A stretch of DNA of 64,000 nt from NCBI RefSeq assembly GCF_945952405.1, contig NZ_CAMFIA010000006.1:184605-248604 (forward strand), given 5' to 3'. Source of the DNA: an uncultured Stenotrophomonas sp. (lineage in GTDB: Bacteria > Pseudomonadota > Gammaproteobacteria > Xanthomonadales > Xanthomonadaceae). The position numbers and the translations under genes are program-made. This document shows positions 1-8,346 of the stretch, piece after piece; positions within the stretch are counted from its first letter, which is position 1, and each line of letters opens with the position of its first letter. The notes beneath the pieces are model-generated. The model saw only the letters and a list, made by a program, of their open reading frames with translations, was not told the DNA's origin and made no database searches.

Positions 1-101
1 CCTGTCAGCTGTGCGTCGCGACACCGGTCCCTGCCCCCATTCCATGGCCGTTGCCGGATCGTACCTGATGTCTGCACGGGCCGCGGAGGGACATGCCAGG
101 C

Positions 102-125
102 ATGTCAGCCGACATGTCAGCCGAC
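102..125. repeat. Tandem 12-bp direct repeat
   Basis: The 12-mer ATGTCAGCCGAC occurs twice head to tail, immediately after a small palindrome (ACATGC, three bases, GCATGT at 91-105). It lies about 150 bp upstream of the first gene of the cluster. A repeated site of this size could bind a regulator of the 272-4713 genes, but no protein can be named. The remaining sequence from 1 to 271 shows no convincing gene. Confidence 0.4.
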
Positions 126-190
126 CCGCCCGCCCGGCTCATGGCCTGTCCGGGCGGGCGCGAGCCCTTGCCATGGTGGGTTCGGCGGAG

Positions 191-203
191 TTGGCACGGT
201 TTG
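191..203 (+). promoter_or_regulatory. Shared TGGCACGGTNTG element upstream of the plus-strand cluster
   Basis: TTGGCACGGTTTG lies about 70 bp upstream of the start at 272. TGGCACGGT followed by a variable base and TG recurs, oriented towards the kinase gene, near 7541-7552. The first half matches the -24 half of sigma-54 promoters, but the expected GC at -12 is missing, so I call it only a shared upstream element. Confidence 0.3.
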
Positions 204-271
204 TGTGTAGTCCCTCATCGAGGCGCACGCTGCGTCTCGCCCATCAACCCTCAATCTCAAGGAAGTCCTTC

Positions 272-880
272 ATGTCGACCATCACTCTGATCAACGAAAC
301 CGGCGAAACCGTTCGACTGGCCGTGTTCCAGAAGCCGGTGAGCAACCCGACCCTGGCCACGATCGCCTGGCAGGTTGCCGCACCGCCGCCGGGTGGCAAC
401 TCGGTCATCCAGATCCCGGATGACTTCGGCCTGCAGGTGCGTTACTCGAACGACGCTTCCCGTCCCGACCAGCTGGACACCTCGGCCAAGCCGGCGTCCT
501 TCGCTGAAACCTCCGCCGCGTTCACCATCGACAGCGTTGCCTCGCAGGACCGCCGCTCCAATGGTGCGGTGATCAACCAGAGCTTCACCGACCTGGTGCT
601 CAATGAAGTGCGCGTGGTCAACAACTTCAGCATCGGCGTGGAGGCTTCCATCCTGCGCGGCCAGGACGCGATCTACGAGCCGCAGGTCATCTGGCCGGGC
701 GGCCTGTTCATGGAGGATGTGCGCGCGAGCATGTTCGTCGCCGTGGTTTCCCAGTTCACCTACAAGGGTCAGCGCCTGGTGCAGGAGGAAATCAGCCAGA
801 CCCAGCTCGAGGTGCTCGAGGGCGATTCGCTGATCGTCACCGGGTCGAAGTGGAAGGGTTACTCGCTGACCAAGGCCTGA
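272..880 (+). CDS. Uncharacterised 202-residue protein, first gene of the kinase/tail-collar cluster
   Basis: I do not recognise this protein. The ATG at 272 follows AAGGAAG at a good distance and begins MSTITLINETGETVRL. The reading frame is open further upstream, but that part is Arg/Ala-rich with no further ribosome site and looks non-coding. No signal peptide or membrane segment is visible. The protein is rich in beta-prone stretches with alternating hydrophobic residues, suggesting a soluble beta-sandwich. A tryptophan motif (TIAWQV) lies near residue 30. It is separated from the next gene by a perfect 26-bp palindrome and probably shares its transcript. Its place beside a tail-collar protein and a membrane kinase suggests a structural or secreted role, which is inference. 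Confidence 0.7.
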   Translation: MSTITLINETGETVRLAVFQKPVSNPTLATIAWQVAAPPPGGNSVIQIPDDFGLQVRYSNDASRPDQLDTSAKPASFAETSAAFTIDSVASQDRRSNGAVINQSFTDLVLNEVRVVNNFSIGVEASILRGQDAIYEPQVIWPGGLFMEDVRASMFVAVVSQFTYKGQRLVQEEISQTQLEVLEGDSLIVTGSKWKGYSLTKA

Positions 881-886
881 TCTACC

Positions 887-912
887 GCGGGACGGGCCCG
901 GGCCCGTCCCGC
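887..912. other. Perfect 26-bp palindrome between cluster genes 1 and 2
   Basis: GCGGGACGGGCCC is followed directly by its exact reverse complement. It sits between the stop of the first gene (880) and the ribosome site of the second (AAGGAG at 921). There is no T-run, so it is not a classical intrinsic terminator. It would form a very stable mRNA hairpin that could protect the upstream transcript or limit read-through, making gene 1 more abundant than the rest. Confidence 0.6.
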
Positions 913-933
913 TCCACTCCAAGGAGTTCCATC

Positions 934-1341
934 ATGACCACTGCATCTTCGCTGCCTCCCCTCCATGACGACTCGCCGCCCTTGCCCAGCAACATCTGGG
1001 CGCCCTCGCCGGACGCCAGTATCGAGATCTACTGGAGTGATCCGGTGGACGGTGCGTTCGACGTCGCCCTGCTGTTGATCGACCGGGCCATTTCCTCGAT
1101 GGACCCGGTCAACCTCATCGCCCGCAGGATTCTGGACAGCACCACCCCACGCTTGAGGTTCTCGCTTGTGGACCCCTATTCCAACAACCGGATCCTGTGG
1201 GGACGGATCGAGCGTCGTGTCGATGCTGACGGCAGCATCGGAGTATGGCTGGTGGACACCGGCTATCCCGGCGGCTTTACCGATCTCGCACGGATCGCAG
1301 GGCCATTCGAAGGGGGCGCGCATGGCGATGCCGGGCACTGA
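934..1341 (+). CDS. Uncharacterised 135-residue protein related to the start of the next gene product
   Basis: The start at 934 has a strong AAGGAG site. The protein has no signal peptide or membrane helix and is beta-rich. Its second half, from about residue 57 to YPGGF near residue 120, resembles the first 90 or so residues of the next protein: both show AR, a hydrophobic step, a proline, a Gly-Arg or Gly-Gln step, and end in YPGG. The two therefore probably contain the same small domain, once free-standing and once at the head of a large protein. The stop overlaps the next gene by 20 bp, implying coupled translation. Function is unknown. Confidence 0.7.
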   Translation: MTTASSLPPLHDDSPPLPSNIWAPSPDASIEIYWSDPVDGAFDVALLLIDRAISSMDPVNLIARRILDSTTPRLRFSLVDPYSNNRILWGRIERRVDADGSIGVWLVDTGYPGGFTDLARIAGPFEGGAHGDAGH

Positions 1342-4132
1342 CAACGCGGGGGTCTTCGAGCAGGGGCCGGTGCGCATCAACTGGACCTTCAGCGCCGATG
1401 CGCTGGCCTGCGATGTGGATGTGTCCTGGCAGGGGCAGCTGCTCGCACGCAAGCATCTGGTATCCAACGATCCGATACTGGCGTTCGATGCGCGCGGTGA
1501 AACCTCGCCGGGCATGATGATCGTCGGCCAGCTGCATTTCGATGCCAGTCGCGCCGCACTGCTGCTGGACCAGCTCCGCTACCCCGGCGGAAGCGCCCCG
1601 CCGCAACTGCTGGGCGAAGCAGTGCCGCCCGCCCCGGTGCCGGAACAGGCGCCGGGCGAAGTGGTGCAGTCGCGGGTCGAGGAAGCGGGCGACCTGTTCC
1701 CCTATATCCAGCTGCGGGCGTGGCCGGGCACTTCGACCCGGGCCCAGGAGGACAACTTCATCGCCTACACCGCCACCTGCACGACCGCCGACCCGCGCCT
1801 GTACTGCCAGCTGGCCGCGTTGCTTGCAGCGGGAGACACTGCGCGCAGCCAGATGCTCGAGCAGGCGGTGATGTTCCTGCAGGGCGATGCGCCCTATACC
1901 GGCCAATGCGTGCCCACGATTGCCGTGCTGGGGCCGGACGTTATTGCGCTGGAGCGCTTCGCGCTGGCTGCTGCGGCGATTCCGCTGCCAAGCCGCCAAG
2001 CGTTGATCGATCTGATCGTGCAGCTCTGGGGTCAACCCTGGCCGGCGATCACGCAGGTCATGGCCTCGACCGAATTCGCGCAGATGCTTGATCGGATCTG
2101 GCAGAACGTGTTCGCCTTGAACTGTGTGCTTGGCTATGACCGTCGCCAGCGCGACGCACTCACCCGCACCCTCCAGGCGGCAACACTGCTGGGCCGCCTG
2201 TCGCGCGATACCGCACCCGGTTTCGAGGGCCGTTGGCCACCAGAACGTCTGCGCAGTGGCCTGGCTGCCACCCTGCTGTTGCCTCCTCCCGTCTTCCCGC
2301 TGCCCGCCGCCGGGCCCGCCCCGGCCGAAGAGCCATCGAGCATCCCGATCCAGCCCTATGCGATCGGTGAGCTGCAACAGGTCAAGCGCCGCCTGCTGGG
2401 CTACGCGCTGGGAGAAATCAGCCATATCGAGAGCGTGATGGCCGATGAGCGCAAGGTGCGCGCCCGGCATGAGCGCGCTGACTCGCTCAGCGAGCACAGC
2501 GCTCGGACAGGCGTGGCCGATACCCGTGAGGATCTGCGCGACGGCCTCGCCAGCACGCTGGAATCGGAAGTCCACAACGCGCTGCGCGAACAGTTCAAGC
2601 TCGACTATTCAACCACCTACGGTCCGCCCACCCAGTGCCAGCAGGACGGAAGCTGCACGCTGATGCCGGTGGACACCCAGCCCACCCGTGACAGCCTGGC
2701 CGACAGTGCCACGCTGGCGCGACGGATCGTCCAGCGCGCCGCACAACGGGTCACCACCCAGCTGGGCGAGCAGCGGCTGCAGCGACATCGGCACACCCGC
2801 CGCAGTGAAGTCTCGCAGTGCTTCGATCGTCGCGGCCGCGCCGACAACCAGCGTGGCGTCTACCGCTGGCTCAATGCCCGCTACCGGTGCTGGGTGGTCT
2901 CCGTCGGCCATCGGCTGATGCTGGAATACCGTGTCCCGCGGCCGGGCGAGCGGCTGGTGCACGCTCGCCGTGACCAGTATGGGCAGGCGCTGGAGCAGCC
3001 GCTGGCGCCAGCCCAGCTGGGCCTGCACCAGTTCAATGATCTTTCGCTGGATCCGCAGAGCCCCTGCTACTACGCCGCGCTGTCGGCACGCTACGGCGTG
3101 GAGGTCAGCGAGCTTCCGCCCGCGCCCGAGGCACATGCCTGTACGGTGTTCGAGAGCGGCACACCCTTGCTGAGCCAGCAGCTGCCGCTGCCGCCGGGCT
3201 ACCAGGCGATCTCGGCGAGCATCGCCCTGGCCAGTTCCAGCCCGGGCTGGAACGTACGAGGCAGCATTGGCATGGCCGGGTTCACCACCGAGGGGAAGGC
3301 CTCAGCCGTGCTGCCGGACATCGCCCTGGCCGGGCAGACCGGTGCGCTGCCCATCAGCATCGTCCTGGTCGCACCTGTCGGCACGGAGGAGGTGCCCGCC
3401 CCTGCACCGACCGCAACGCCGCTGCCGGTCTATGGATTGAACATCGATGTACGCCTGGCCAGCACGCCGGAGCTGCTCGCGACCTGGAAATCACGGCTCT
3501 ACGATCGGCTGATCGAGGCCTGGCGGCGCGAGCTGCTCCGCTATTTCGATGCCACCGGCGCATCGCCCCGGCGCCGCCCCGATGCGCAGGCGCAACAGCG
3601 CAGCATCCGCCTTGAACTGCAACGGGCAGGCGTGCGCGGGCTGCTTGCCCTGTCCCGCCGGCGCACCGGTACCGATGCGCCTGACCTGCAGGTGGCGCCC
3701 GCCCTGCAGCTGTGGCTGGACCAGGCACTGGAGTGGCCGGAGCTGACCTATACCCTGATCGATGATCCCGAAGCGGCACCCGCGCCGGACCCTGATGACG
3801 CCGGGTTGACCCCGTTCCTGCAGGCCGCGCAGGCACGGGTACTGCTGCCGGTAGCGCCGGGCCATGAGAATGCGCTGCTCTACTTCCTCGCGACAGGCAT
3901 GATGTGGCTGGGTGATGACGCGCTGGTGCCTACGTTCCAGGCAACACTGGAGCCAACCCCGGCCAACGAACCTGCAACGCTGCGTTACCTGGACCTGGCG
4001 GACGATCTCAAGGTGATCTCGGCCACGCCGGCCGCGCCACCTGAGCGGGAGGCGTGGGAGCTGATGGTGGCCACCGATATCAGCGTCCTGCAGGACGGGG
4101 ATGCCCTGCCCGACTTCAAGGACGAGGCATGA
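1322..4132 (+). CDS. Large uncharacterised protein (936 residues)
   Basis: The likely start, ATG at 1322, lies inside the end of the preceding gene after GGGGGCG; ATG at 1328 is an alternative. The N-terminal 90 residues resemble the preceding protein. A long helical middle follows, then a charged segment (about residues 380-540) rich in Arg, Glu and Gln. After that comes a distinctive stretch around residues 505-545 containing QRGVYRWLN and RLMLEYRVPRPGE. The C-terminal 400 residues mix proline-rich linkers with beta-prone sequence. No signal peptide, membrane segment or enzyme motif is visible. Its stop overlaps the tail-collar gene by four bases (ATGA), so the two products are probably made in step and may form one complex. 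I cannot assign a function. Confidence 0.75.
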   Translation: MAMPGTDNAGVFEQGPVRINWTFSADALACDVDVSWQGQLLARKHLVSNDPILAFDARGETSPGMMIVGQLHFDASRAALLLDQLRYPGGSAPPQLLGEAVPPAPVPEQAPGEVVQSRVEEAGDLFPYIQLRAWPGTSTRAQEDNFIAYTATCTTADPRLYCQLAALLAAGDTARSQMLEQAVMFLQGDAPYTGQCVPTIAVLGPDVIALERFALAAAAIPLPSRQALIDLIVQLWGQPWPAITQVMASTEFAQMLDRIWQNVFALNCVLGYDRRQRDALTRTLQAATLLGRLSRDTAPGFEGRWPPERLRSGLAATLLLPPPVFPLPAAGPAPAEEPSSIPIQPYAIGELQQVKRRLLGYALGEISHIESVMADERKVRARHERADSLSEHSARTGVADTREDLRDGLASTLESEVHNALREQFKLDYSTTYGPPTQCQQDGSCTLMPVDTQPTRDSLADSATLARRIVQRAAQRVTTQLGEQRLQRHRHTRRSEVSQCFDRRGRADNQRGVYRWLNARYRCWVVSVGHRLMLEYRVPRPGERLVHARRDQYGQALEQPLAPAQLGLHQFNDLSLDPQSPCYYAALSARYGVEVSELPPAPEAHACTVFESGTPLLSQQLPLPPGYQAISASIALASSSPGWNVRGSIGMAGFTTEGKASAVLPDIALAGQTGALPISIVLVAPVGTEEVPAPAPTATPLPVYGLNIDVRLASTPELLATWKSRLYDRLIEAWRRELLRYFDATGASPRRRPDAQAQQRSIRLELQRAGVRGLLALSRRRTGTDAPDLQVAPALQLWLDQALEWPELTYTLIDDPEAAPAPDPDDAGLTPFLQAAQARVLLPVAPGHENALLYFLATGMMWLGDDALVPTFQATLEPTPANEPATLRYLDLADDLKVISATPAAPPEREAWELMVATDISVLQDGDALPDFKDEA

Positions 4133-4713
4133 ACAGCGCCCAGCCGATCGGCAGCGTCTGCCTCTATCTCGGCGACCTTGCACAGGTTTCGCAGGCCCCC
4201 AATCCGGCCTGGTCGAGCGGCGGCAGTGCCGTTGCCGCGCCTGCCGCGAGCCGCACGGATGGCCCACTCCGTGCCTTGCTGGAACCGCTTGGCTGGATGG
4301 CCTGCGATGGCCGCGAAATGCGCATCTCACGCTACCCGGACCTGTTTGCCGCGCTGGGCTGCCTGTACGGCGGCCAGTACGAACGCGGCATCTTCAACCT
4401 GCCCGACCTGCGCGGCATGTTCGTCCGCGGGGTTGACGGCGGCGCAGGCGTGGATCCGGACCGCGACCAGCGTCGTTGCGCGGACGGCACCCCGGACTAT
4501 GCCGGTGTCGGCTCGCTGCAGTGGGATGCCCTGCAGGCGCATCAGCATGACTACAGCGAACCCATCGGCAGTACGGTTTCCGGCAATGCAGCGCAGGCCT
4601 GCAACCTGCCGACAAAGCCCCAGAACACCACCGACCCGGTCACCGGTCGCGTGAGCGCGCATGAGACACGCCCACGCAACATGGCCGTCCACTACATCAT
4701 CCGTGTTGAGTAG
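4129..4713 (+). CDS. Phage tail collar domain protein
   Basis: This 194-residue protein has the hallmarks of the tail collar fold found in phage tail fibres and in microcystin-dependent (Mdp-type) bacterial proteins. An N-terminal segment beginning IGSVCLYLGD leads to GWMACDGR, then YPDLFAALG, a GG-containing turn, FNLPDLRGMFVRGVDG, and a C-terminal ETRPRNMAVHYIIRV. This order is diagnostic of the family. There are no other phage genes nearby, so it is not part of an ordinary prophage. Its start overlaps the stop of the 936-residue protein, indicating translational coupling. In phages such domains form trimeric attachment structures. Here it may be the surface-recognition part of an unknown assembly, which is inference. 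Confidence 0.85.
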   Translation: MNSAQPIGSVCLYLGDLAQVSQAPNPAWSSGGSAVAAPAASRTDGPLRALLEPLGWMACDGREMRISRYPDLFAALGCLYGGQYERGIFNLPDLRGMFVRGVDGGAGVDPDRDQRRCADGTPDYAGVGSLQWDALQAHQHDYSEPIGSTVSGNAAQACNLPTKPQNTTDPVTGRVSAHETRPRNMAVHYIIRVE

Positions 4714-4730
4714 TGCCCATGGCCAGGGAC

Positions 4731-5291
4731 TTAGAGCGGCGGTTCGGTGCCCGACCCCACCTCGGCTTCCGGATCGAACGAGAACACGCGGATTTCCTGC
4801 TGCGGGCCCGCCTTGGTCAGCCGCTCGATCACCACGGTCAGGATCAATGACAGCTTCCAGCGGCCGTCGTCCTGCACGACGGTCAGTGGGGTCAGTGAAC
4901 GCTGCACCGACGCACTGAAGCCGGGTTCACGGTCATGCTCGATCCGGGCCGGCTGCCACTGCTCGATCGGCGTGGTGGCACGCACGCTTGAGAACGGCGA
5001 TGGCGCCGAGAACCGTTCGCCCGAGGTGTGCGGCACCGTGTACAGCATCGCATCGAGGATATTGGTCGACAGCAGCGTACCGCTGCGGCCATAGCCGGTG
5101 ACCTCCACGCTGACCGTATCGCCTTCGCGGAAATGCACGGCACCGGCATAGCGGCCGACCGGTGAATAGAGATCGCGATGGGTCTTTGCAACGGCGGCCT
5201 GCCACAACAGGTCCGAGCTGACCTGGTCGATATCGAAACTGACCCGGATGATCGCGGCATCGGCCACGGGCGGGGTGATGTTCACACTCAT
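4731..5291 (-). CDS. Uncharacterised 186-residue protein coupled to the kinase gene
   Basis: The start overlaps the stop of the upstream kinase gene by four bases, so the pair forms a bicistron. The sequence begins MSVNITPPVADAAIIRVSFD and contains beta-prone stretches and a GDTVSVEVTGYG turn. It has no signal peptide, membrane helix or recognisable catalytic motif. It ends only 17 bp from the convergent tail-collar gene, with no terminator between them. Coupling to a kinase makes it a candidate substrate, adaptor or structural component, but nothing in the sequence decides between these. Confidence 0.7.
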   Translation of the reverse strand: MSVNITPPVADAAIIRVSFDIDQVSSDLLWQAAVAKTHRDLYSPVGRYAGAVHFREGDTVSVEVTGYGRSGTLLSTNILDAMLYTVPHTSGERFSAPSPFSSVRATTPIEQWQPARIEHDREPGFSASVQRSLTPLTVVQDDGRWKLSLILTVVIERLTKAGPQQEIRVFSFDPEAEVGSGTEPPL

Positions 5292-7432
5292 TCTGTCTTC
5301 CCTGTAAGCATGCGGTGGTAGCGCCGATCCCGGCGAAGAGCCAGAAGATCCGGCTCCCCGGCGATCATATGCGGCGGGTAGCCACGCGCGATAGCATCCC
5401 GCAGGTGCGCCAACGCAGCCTCGCGACGGCCGCCAAGTTCGGCCACCAGCGCTGCTCGAAACTGCAGGTCTGCATTATCATTGCCACCCGCGAGTGCGGC
5501 GTCGATGCGCTGCCGTGCCAGCGAAGCCTGTCCCAGCCGGGCGGCGTACAGCGCACTGCGGCTCTGCAGCGTCACGCTGTCCGGGCTGCGCTGCAACAGC
5601 GTGTCCACCATCTGCAGGGCGCGCTGGTGCGCCGCGTGCGCCTGCGCTTCACGGCCAGGCAACCAGCGCAGGGTATCGCCCAGGTTGGCCCATTTCAGGT
5701 AGTCGTTGGGGCTGCCCTTCGCATCGGACAATGCACGCTCGAACGCCGTGGCAGCCTCAGCGTAGTCACCGCGCATGTACAGCAGGGTGCCCAGGTTGCC
5801 GTACAGGCGGCCATTGCTGCCCTGTCGAAGGCCCTGCTGCAGCACATGAAGCGCCTCATCGAGACGGTTCGCACGCAGCAGTACGCCGCTCAGGCTGACG
5901 TAGGCCTGCACGCCACTGGGCTTGAGCAGGATGCTGCGGCGGAACGCCTGCTCGGCACCGGCCAGGTCGCCCTGCTGGTAGAGCAGCGTCCCCTGGGTGT
6001 CGACAAAGCTCCGGTCGGCCGGGAGCCGCCGCATGGCGTCAGCCAGCACCTGCTGGGCCAGGCGTGCGCGGCCCGACTGCGCGTACAGGCGCGCCAGGCC
6101 CAGCAGCGCATGGCGATCACCCGGATCGAGCACCCGCGCCCGCAGATAGTGGGCTTCTGCGTCGGCCTTGTTGTTCAGGTACTCCTCCACCCAGCCTCGC
6201 GCCGCCTGCACGATGGCCCGCTGCGGTTCCTCACGCTCGGCGTGCTGGGCTGCCGCGCGTGCGCGGCTCAACCAAACTTCATCGCGCTCATCACCGGCGT
6301 AGCGCAAGCAATACCCGATGGCCAGCAGCGCTGCGGCACCGGCATCGTGCGGGTCGCTCGCCAGTCGCTGCTCGAGCAGCGCCACCGCTTCGGCCACAGT
6401 GCCGGCCTGGTCGAAGTCAGCCAACAGGCGTTCCGCGCGGACCACCGGATCGATCGCGGCGCCGACCTCCGCAACGGTCTCTGACCCTGCCTGGCGCGCG
6501 TCGCGCGCCTGGATGAACACGGCGAGCAGGCCGAACAACACGATCAAGCCCAGCACCGCACGCTGCTCCGCACGCTTTCGGCGACGCTCGTGCCGCTGCT
6601 CCTGCGCCTTCAGCAGTGTCCGATGCACGTCGGACATGGAGCGCGGACGGTCCTGCGCGTGCCGGCGCGTCATCCGCTCGACCAGATCGGTCAGCGCGGC
6701 ATCGGTGCCGCGCGGCAGCCGCCGCCCGGCCGCGCCGCCATGCAGGCGCCGATGCAATCCGCCCCACGCCGCGCCGGCCTCGAAATCACGGCCGCCCTTC
6801 AGCGCCTCGTGCAACACCAGCCCAAGCGCATAGATGTCGCCGGATGCGCCCGCGCGCGCACCCAGCAGGCGTTCGGGGGCCAGGTAGGCCAGCGTCCCTG
6901 CCGCGCTCTGGGCAGTCACCGTGCTGACGGTCTGCTCGGGGTCGATGGCCGCAGCAGCACCGAAATCCAGGATACGCACGTCCCCGCATTCGGTGAGCAT
7001 CACGTTGGAGGGCTTCAGGTCACCGTGCGCCCAGCCGTGGCGATGGGCCACGGCCAAGGCTTCGGCCACCGATGCACCCAGACGCAGCACCCGCTCGGCG
7101 GGCAACGCGCCGGTCCGGTCCAACGCCTGCGCCAGGGTGATGCCGCGGATGCGCTCCATCACCATCGCCAGCTGGCCGGCGTGTTCCTCCAGTGCATAGA
7201 CCGCTACGAAGGCACGGTGCGCCTGCGCGGCCAGCCGCTGGGCCTCGTAGCGCAGCCCCCGTTGACCGGATTCATCACCTATCGAGAACTTGATCGCGAC
7301 TTCACGCGCCAGCCGCTCATCCCAGGCCAGGCAGACCCGTCCGAAGCCCCCCTCGCCCAGCGTGCCCCCGATCCGATAGTGACTGAACTGCTGACCCTCC
7401 CCCGTAGAGGGTTGCTCCACAACGGTGTCCAT
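5288..7432 (-). CDS. Membrane Ser/Thr protein kinase with C-terminal TPR repeats
   Basis: The ATG at 7432 is preceded by AGGAG at six bases and is preferred over an upstream TTG at 7462; this gives 714 residues. The kinase domain fills about residues 19-275: glycine loop GEGGFG near 26, catalytic lysine 48 in VAIKF, HGDLKPSN at 136-143, DFG at 156 and APE near 185. The loop reads HGD rather than HRD, as in non-RD kinases. A basic stretch precedes one membrane helix at about 292-308, followed by roughly 400 residues of Ala/Leu-rich tetratricopeptide repeats. The expected topology is a cytoplasmic kinase with a periplasmic TPR sensor. It probably controls the convergent cluster and its coupled partner by phosphorylation, which is inference. 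Confidence 0.9.
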   Translation of the reverse strand: MDTVVEQPSTGEGQQFSHYRIGGTLGEGGFGRVCLAWDERLAREVAIKFSIGDESGQRGLRYEAQRLAAQAHRAFVAVYALEEHAGQLAMVMERIRGITLAQALDRTGALPAERVLRLGASVAEALAVAHRHGWAHGDLKPSNVMLTECGDVRILDFGAAAAIDPEQTVSTVTAQSAAGTLAYLAPERLLGARAGASGDIYALGLVLHEALKGGRDFEAGAAWGGLHRRLHGGAAGRRLPRGTDAALTDLVERMTRRHAQDRPRSMSDVHRTLLKAQEQRHERRRKRAEQRAVLGLIVLFGLLAVFIQARDARQAGSETVAEVGAAIDPVVRAERLLADFDQAGTVAEAVALLEQRLASDPHDAGAAALLAIGYCLRYAGDERDEVWLSRARAAAQHAEREEPQRAIVQAARGWVEEYLNNKADAEAHYLRARVLDPGDRHALLGLARLYAQSGRARLAQQVLADAMRRLPADRSFVDTQGTLLYQQGDLAGAEQAFRRSILLKPSGVQAYVSLSGVLLRANRLDEALHVLQQGLRQGSNGRLYGNLGTLLYMRGDYAEAATAFERALSDAKGSPNDYLKWANLGDTLRWLPGREAQAHAAHQRALQMVDTLLQRSPDSVTLQSRSALYAARLGQASLARQRIDAALAGGNDNADLQFRAALVAELGGRREAALAHLRDAIARGYPPHMIAGEPDLLALRRDRRYHRMLTGKTE

Positions 7433-7796
7433 CCCCACTCCTGATTGATTGAGAGGGAGCAAGGATCAGTCACTTTTCGCGACTTCACGGGGTTGAACAG
7501 GCGTGTGCGTGTGCAGTCTTCGACATACCGGGTGCGTCGCCATACCGTGCCAGGTACTGCCAGGAAATTGACGGGCATATCGGCGCGCCGAGGCAGCGAT
7601 CAGCCTGCCCGGGTTTCGTGCAGAAACACCGCGCGGCCTTCACTGCGCAGGAGATCTGGCCAGCTTCACGGCGGCTTCAAGCACCGTGCCGCGTCCCGCG
7701 CGATGGTCGGCGATGGTCGGCGACAACTTGACCTGCGGAGTCGCCCCGACCCCAATGAACCGTCAGCACGCACCCTGCCAGAAACCATTGGAATGC
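7433..7796. other. Intergenic region upstream of the kinase gene
   Basis: This 364-bp stretch separates the kinase start from the end of the DUF6265 gene. I see no convincing coding sequence. It carries TGGCACGGTATG in the kinase direction (minus strand, about 7541-7552), matching the element upstream of 272. No intrinsic terminator for the DUF6265 gene is obvious. Confidence 0.5.
7542..7552 (-). promoter_or_regulatory. Shared TGGCACGGTNTG element upstream of the kinase gene
   Basis: Read on the minus strand this is TGGCACGGTAT, continuing with G. It lies about 110 bp upstream of the kinase ATG and repeats the element at 192-203. The pair suggests common control of the two arms of the cluster, but a 9-11 base match could arise by chance. 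Confidence 0.3.
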
Positions 7797-8258
7797 TCAT
7801 TCGCCGCAGCGGCGATACTGGAATGCAATCCTGAGAATCTTCCCGTCATCTCCCGGCCCGGAAATGCTGGCGTGCAGCAATACACCGCTCTGCCTGTACT
7901 CGATGTGTTGCGGAAAGTCATTCTGCGTGTTCTCGAACACCACCCGCCTCTCACCCACTTCGGCAATGTCGAACTGGGTCGGTGCAACGCCATTGGGCTG
8001 CACATGGAGGCCGGCCGTCGATCCGGCAGGCACCAGCCGCATGTATTCAAACGACTCCATCTGCTCGCGGCGCAACGTTCGTGACATGCCAAGCAACGCG
8101 CCGCCGGCTTCGGGCAGCCAGACCTCTTCAATCCTGCGCTGTTCACTACCACCGCACCAATGCCCGGCCAGCCAGTCAAACCTGGCCGCCGCAGCAGTGT
8201 TCGCACTTCCACCCAACACCAGCCCCGCGCACAGCGCCCACGTTCTCGATCCCGGCAT
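7797..8258 (-). CDS. DUF6265 family exported protein
   Basis: This 153-residue protein has a signal peptide (hydrophobic residues about 7-22, AAAA before the mature start). The mature part fits the DUF6265 pattern: FDWLAGHWC, EEVWLPEAGGALLGMSRT, then ENTQNDFPQHIEY near the end. The family resembles small lipocalin-like beta-barrels of unknown function. The start has AGGAG at a good distance. The gene is divergent from the AraC regulator at 8347 with 88 bp between them, so that regulator may control it. Confidence 0.85.
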   Translation of the reverse strand: MPGSRTWALCAGLVLGGSANTAAAARFDWLAGHWCGGSEQRRIEEVWLPEAGGALLGMSRTLRREQMESFEYMRLVPAGSTAGLHVQPNGVAPTQFDIAEVGERRVVFENTQNDFPQHIEYRQSGVLLHASISGPGDDGKILRIAFQYRRCGE

Positions 8259-8346
8259 GTCCTGATCTCCTGGAGGATGTGCCGAAGGCTAACGTCCTGC
8301 GGTCCGCTTCGCTTGTAAAAACACGCAGGATGGCGTCCGATGCCGC

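Noticed and set aside
187-207. Sigma-54 promoter upstream of 272
   Set aside because: TTGGCACG fits the -24 box, but the invariant GC at -12 is replaced by GT in the expected place. Kept only as a shared element.
11-271. N-terminal extension of the first protein by 87 residues
   Set aside because: The extension has Arg/Ala-rich, low-complexity sequence, and a clear AAGGAAG site supports ATG at 272.
4129-4713. Prophage remnant indicated by a tail-collar gene
   Set aside because: No integrase, capsid, portal, lysis or other tail genes within the window; the protein is coupled to unknown bacterial genes instead.
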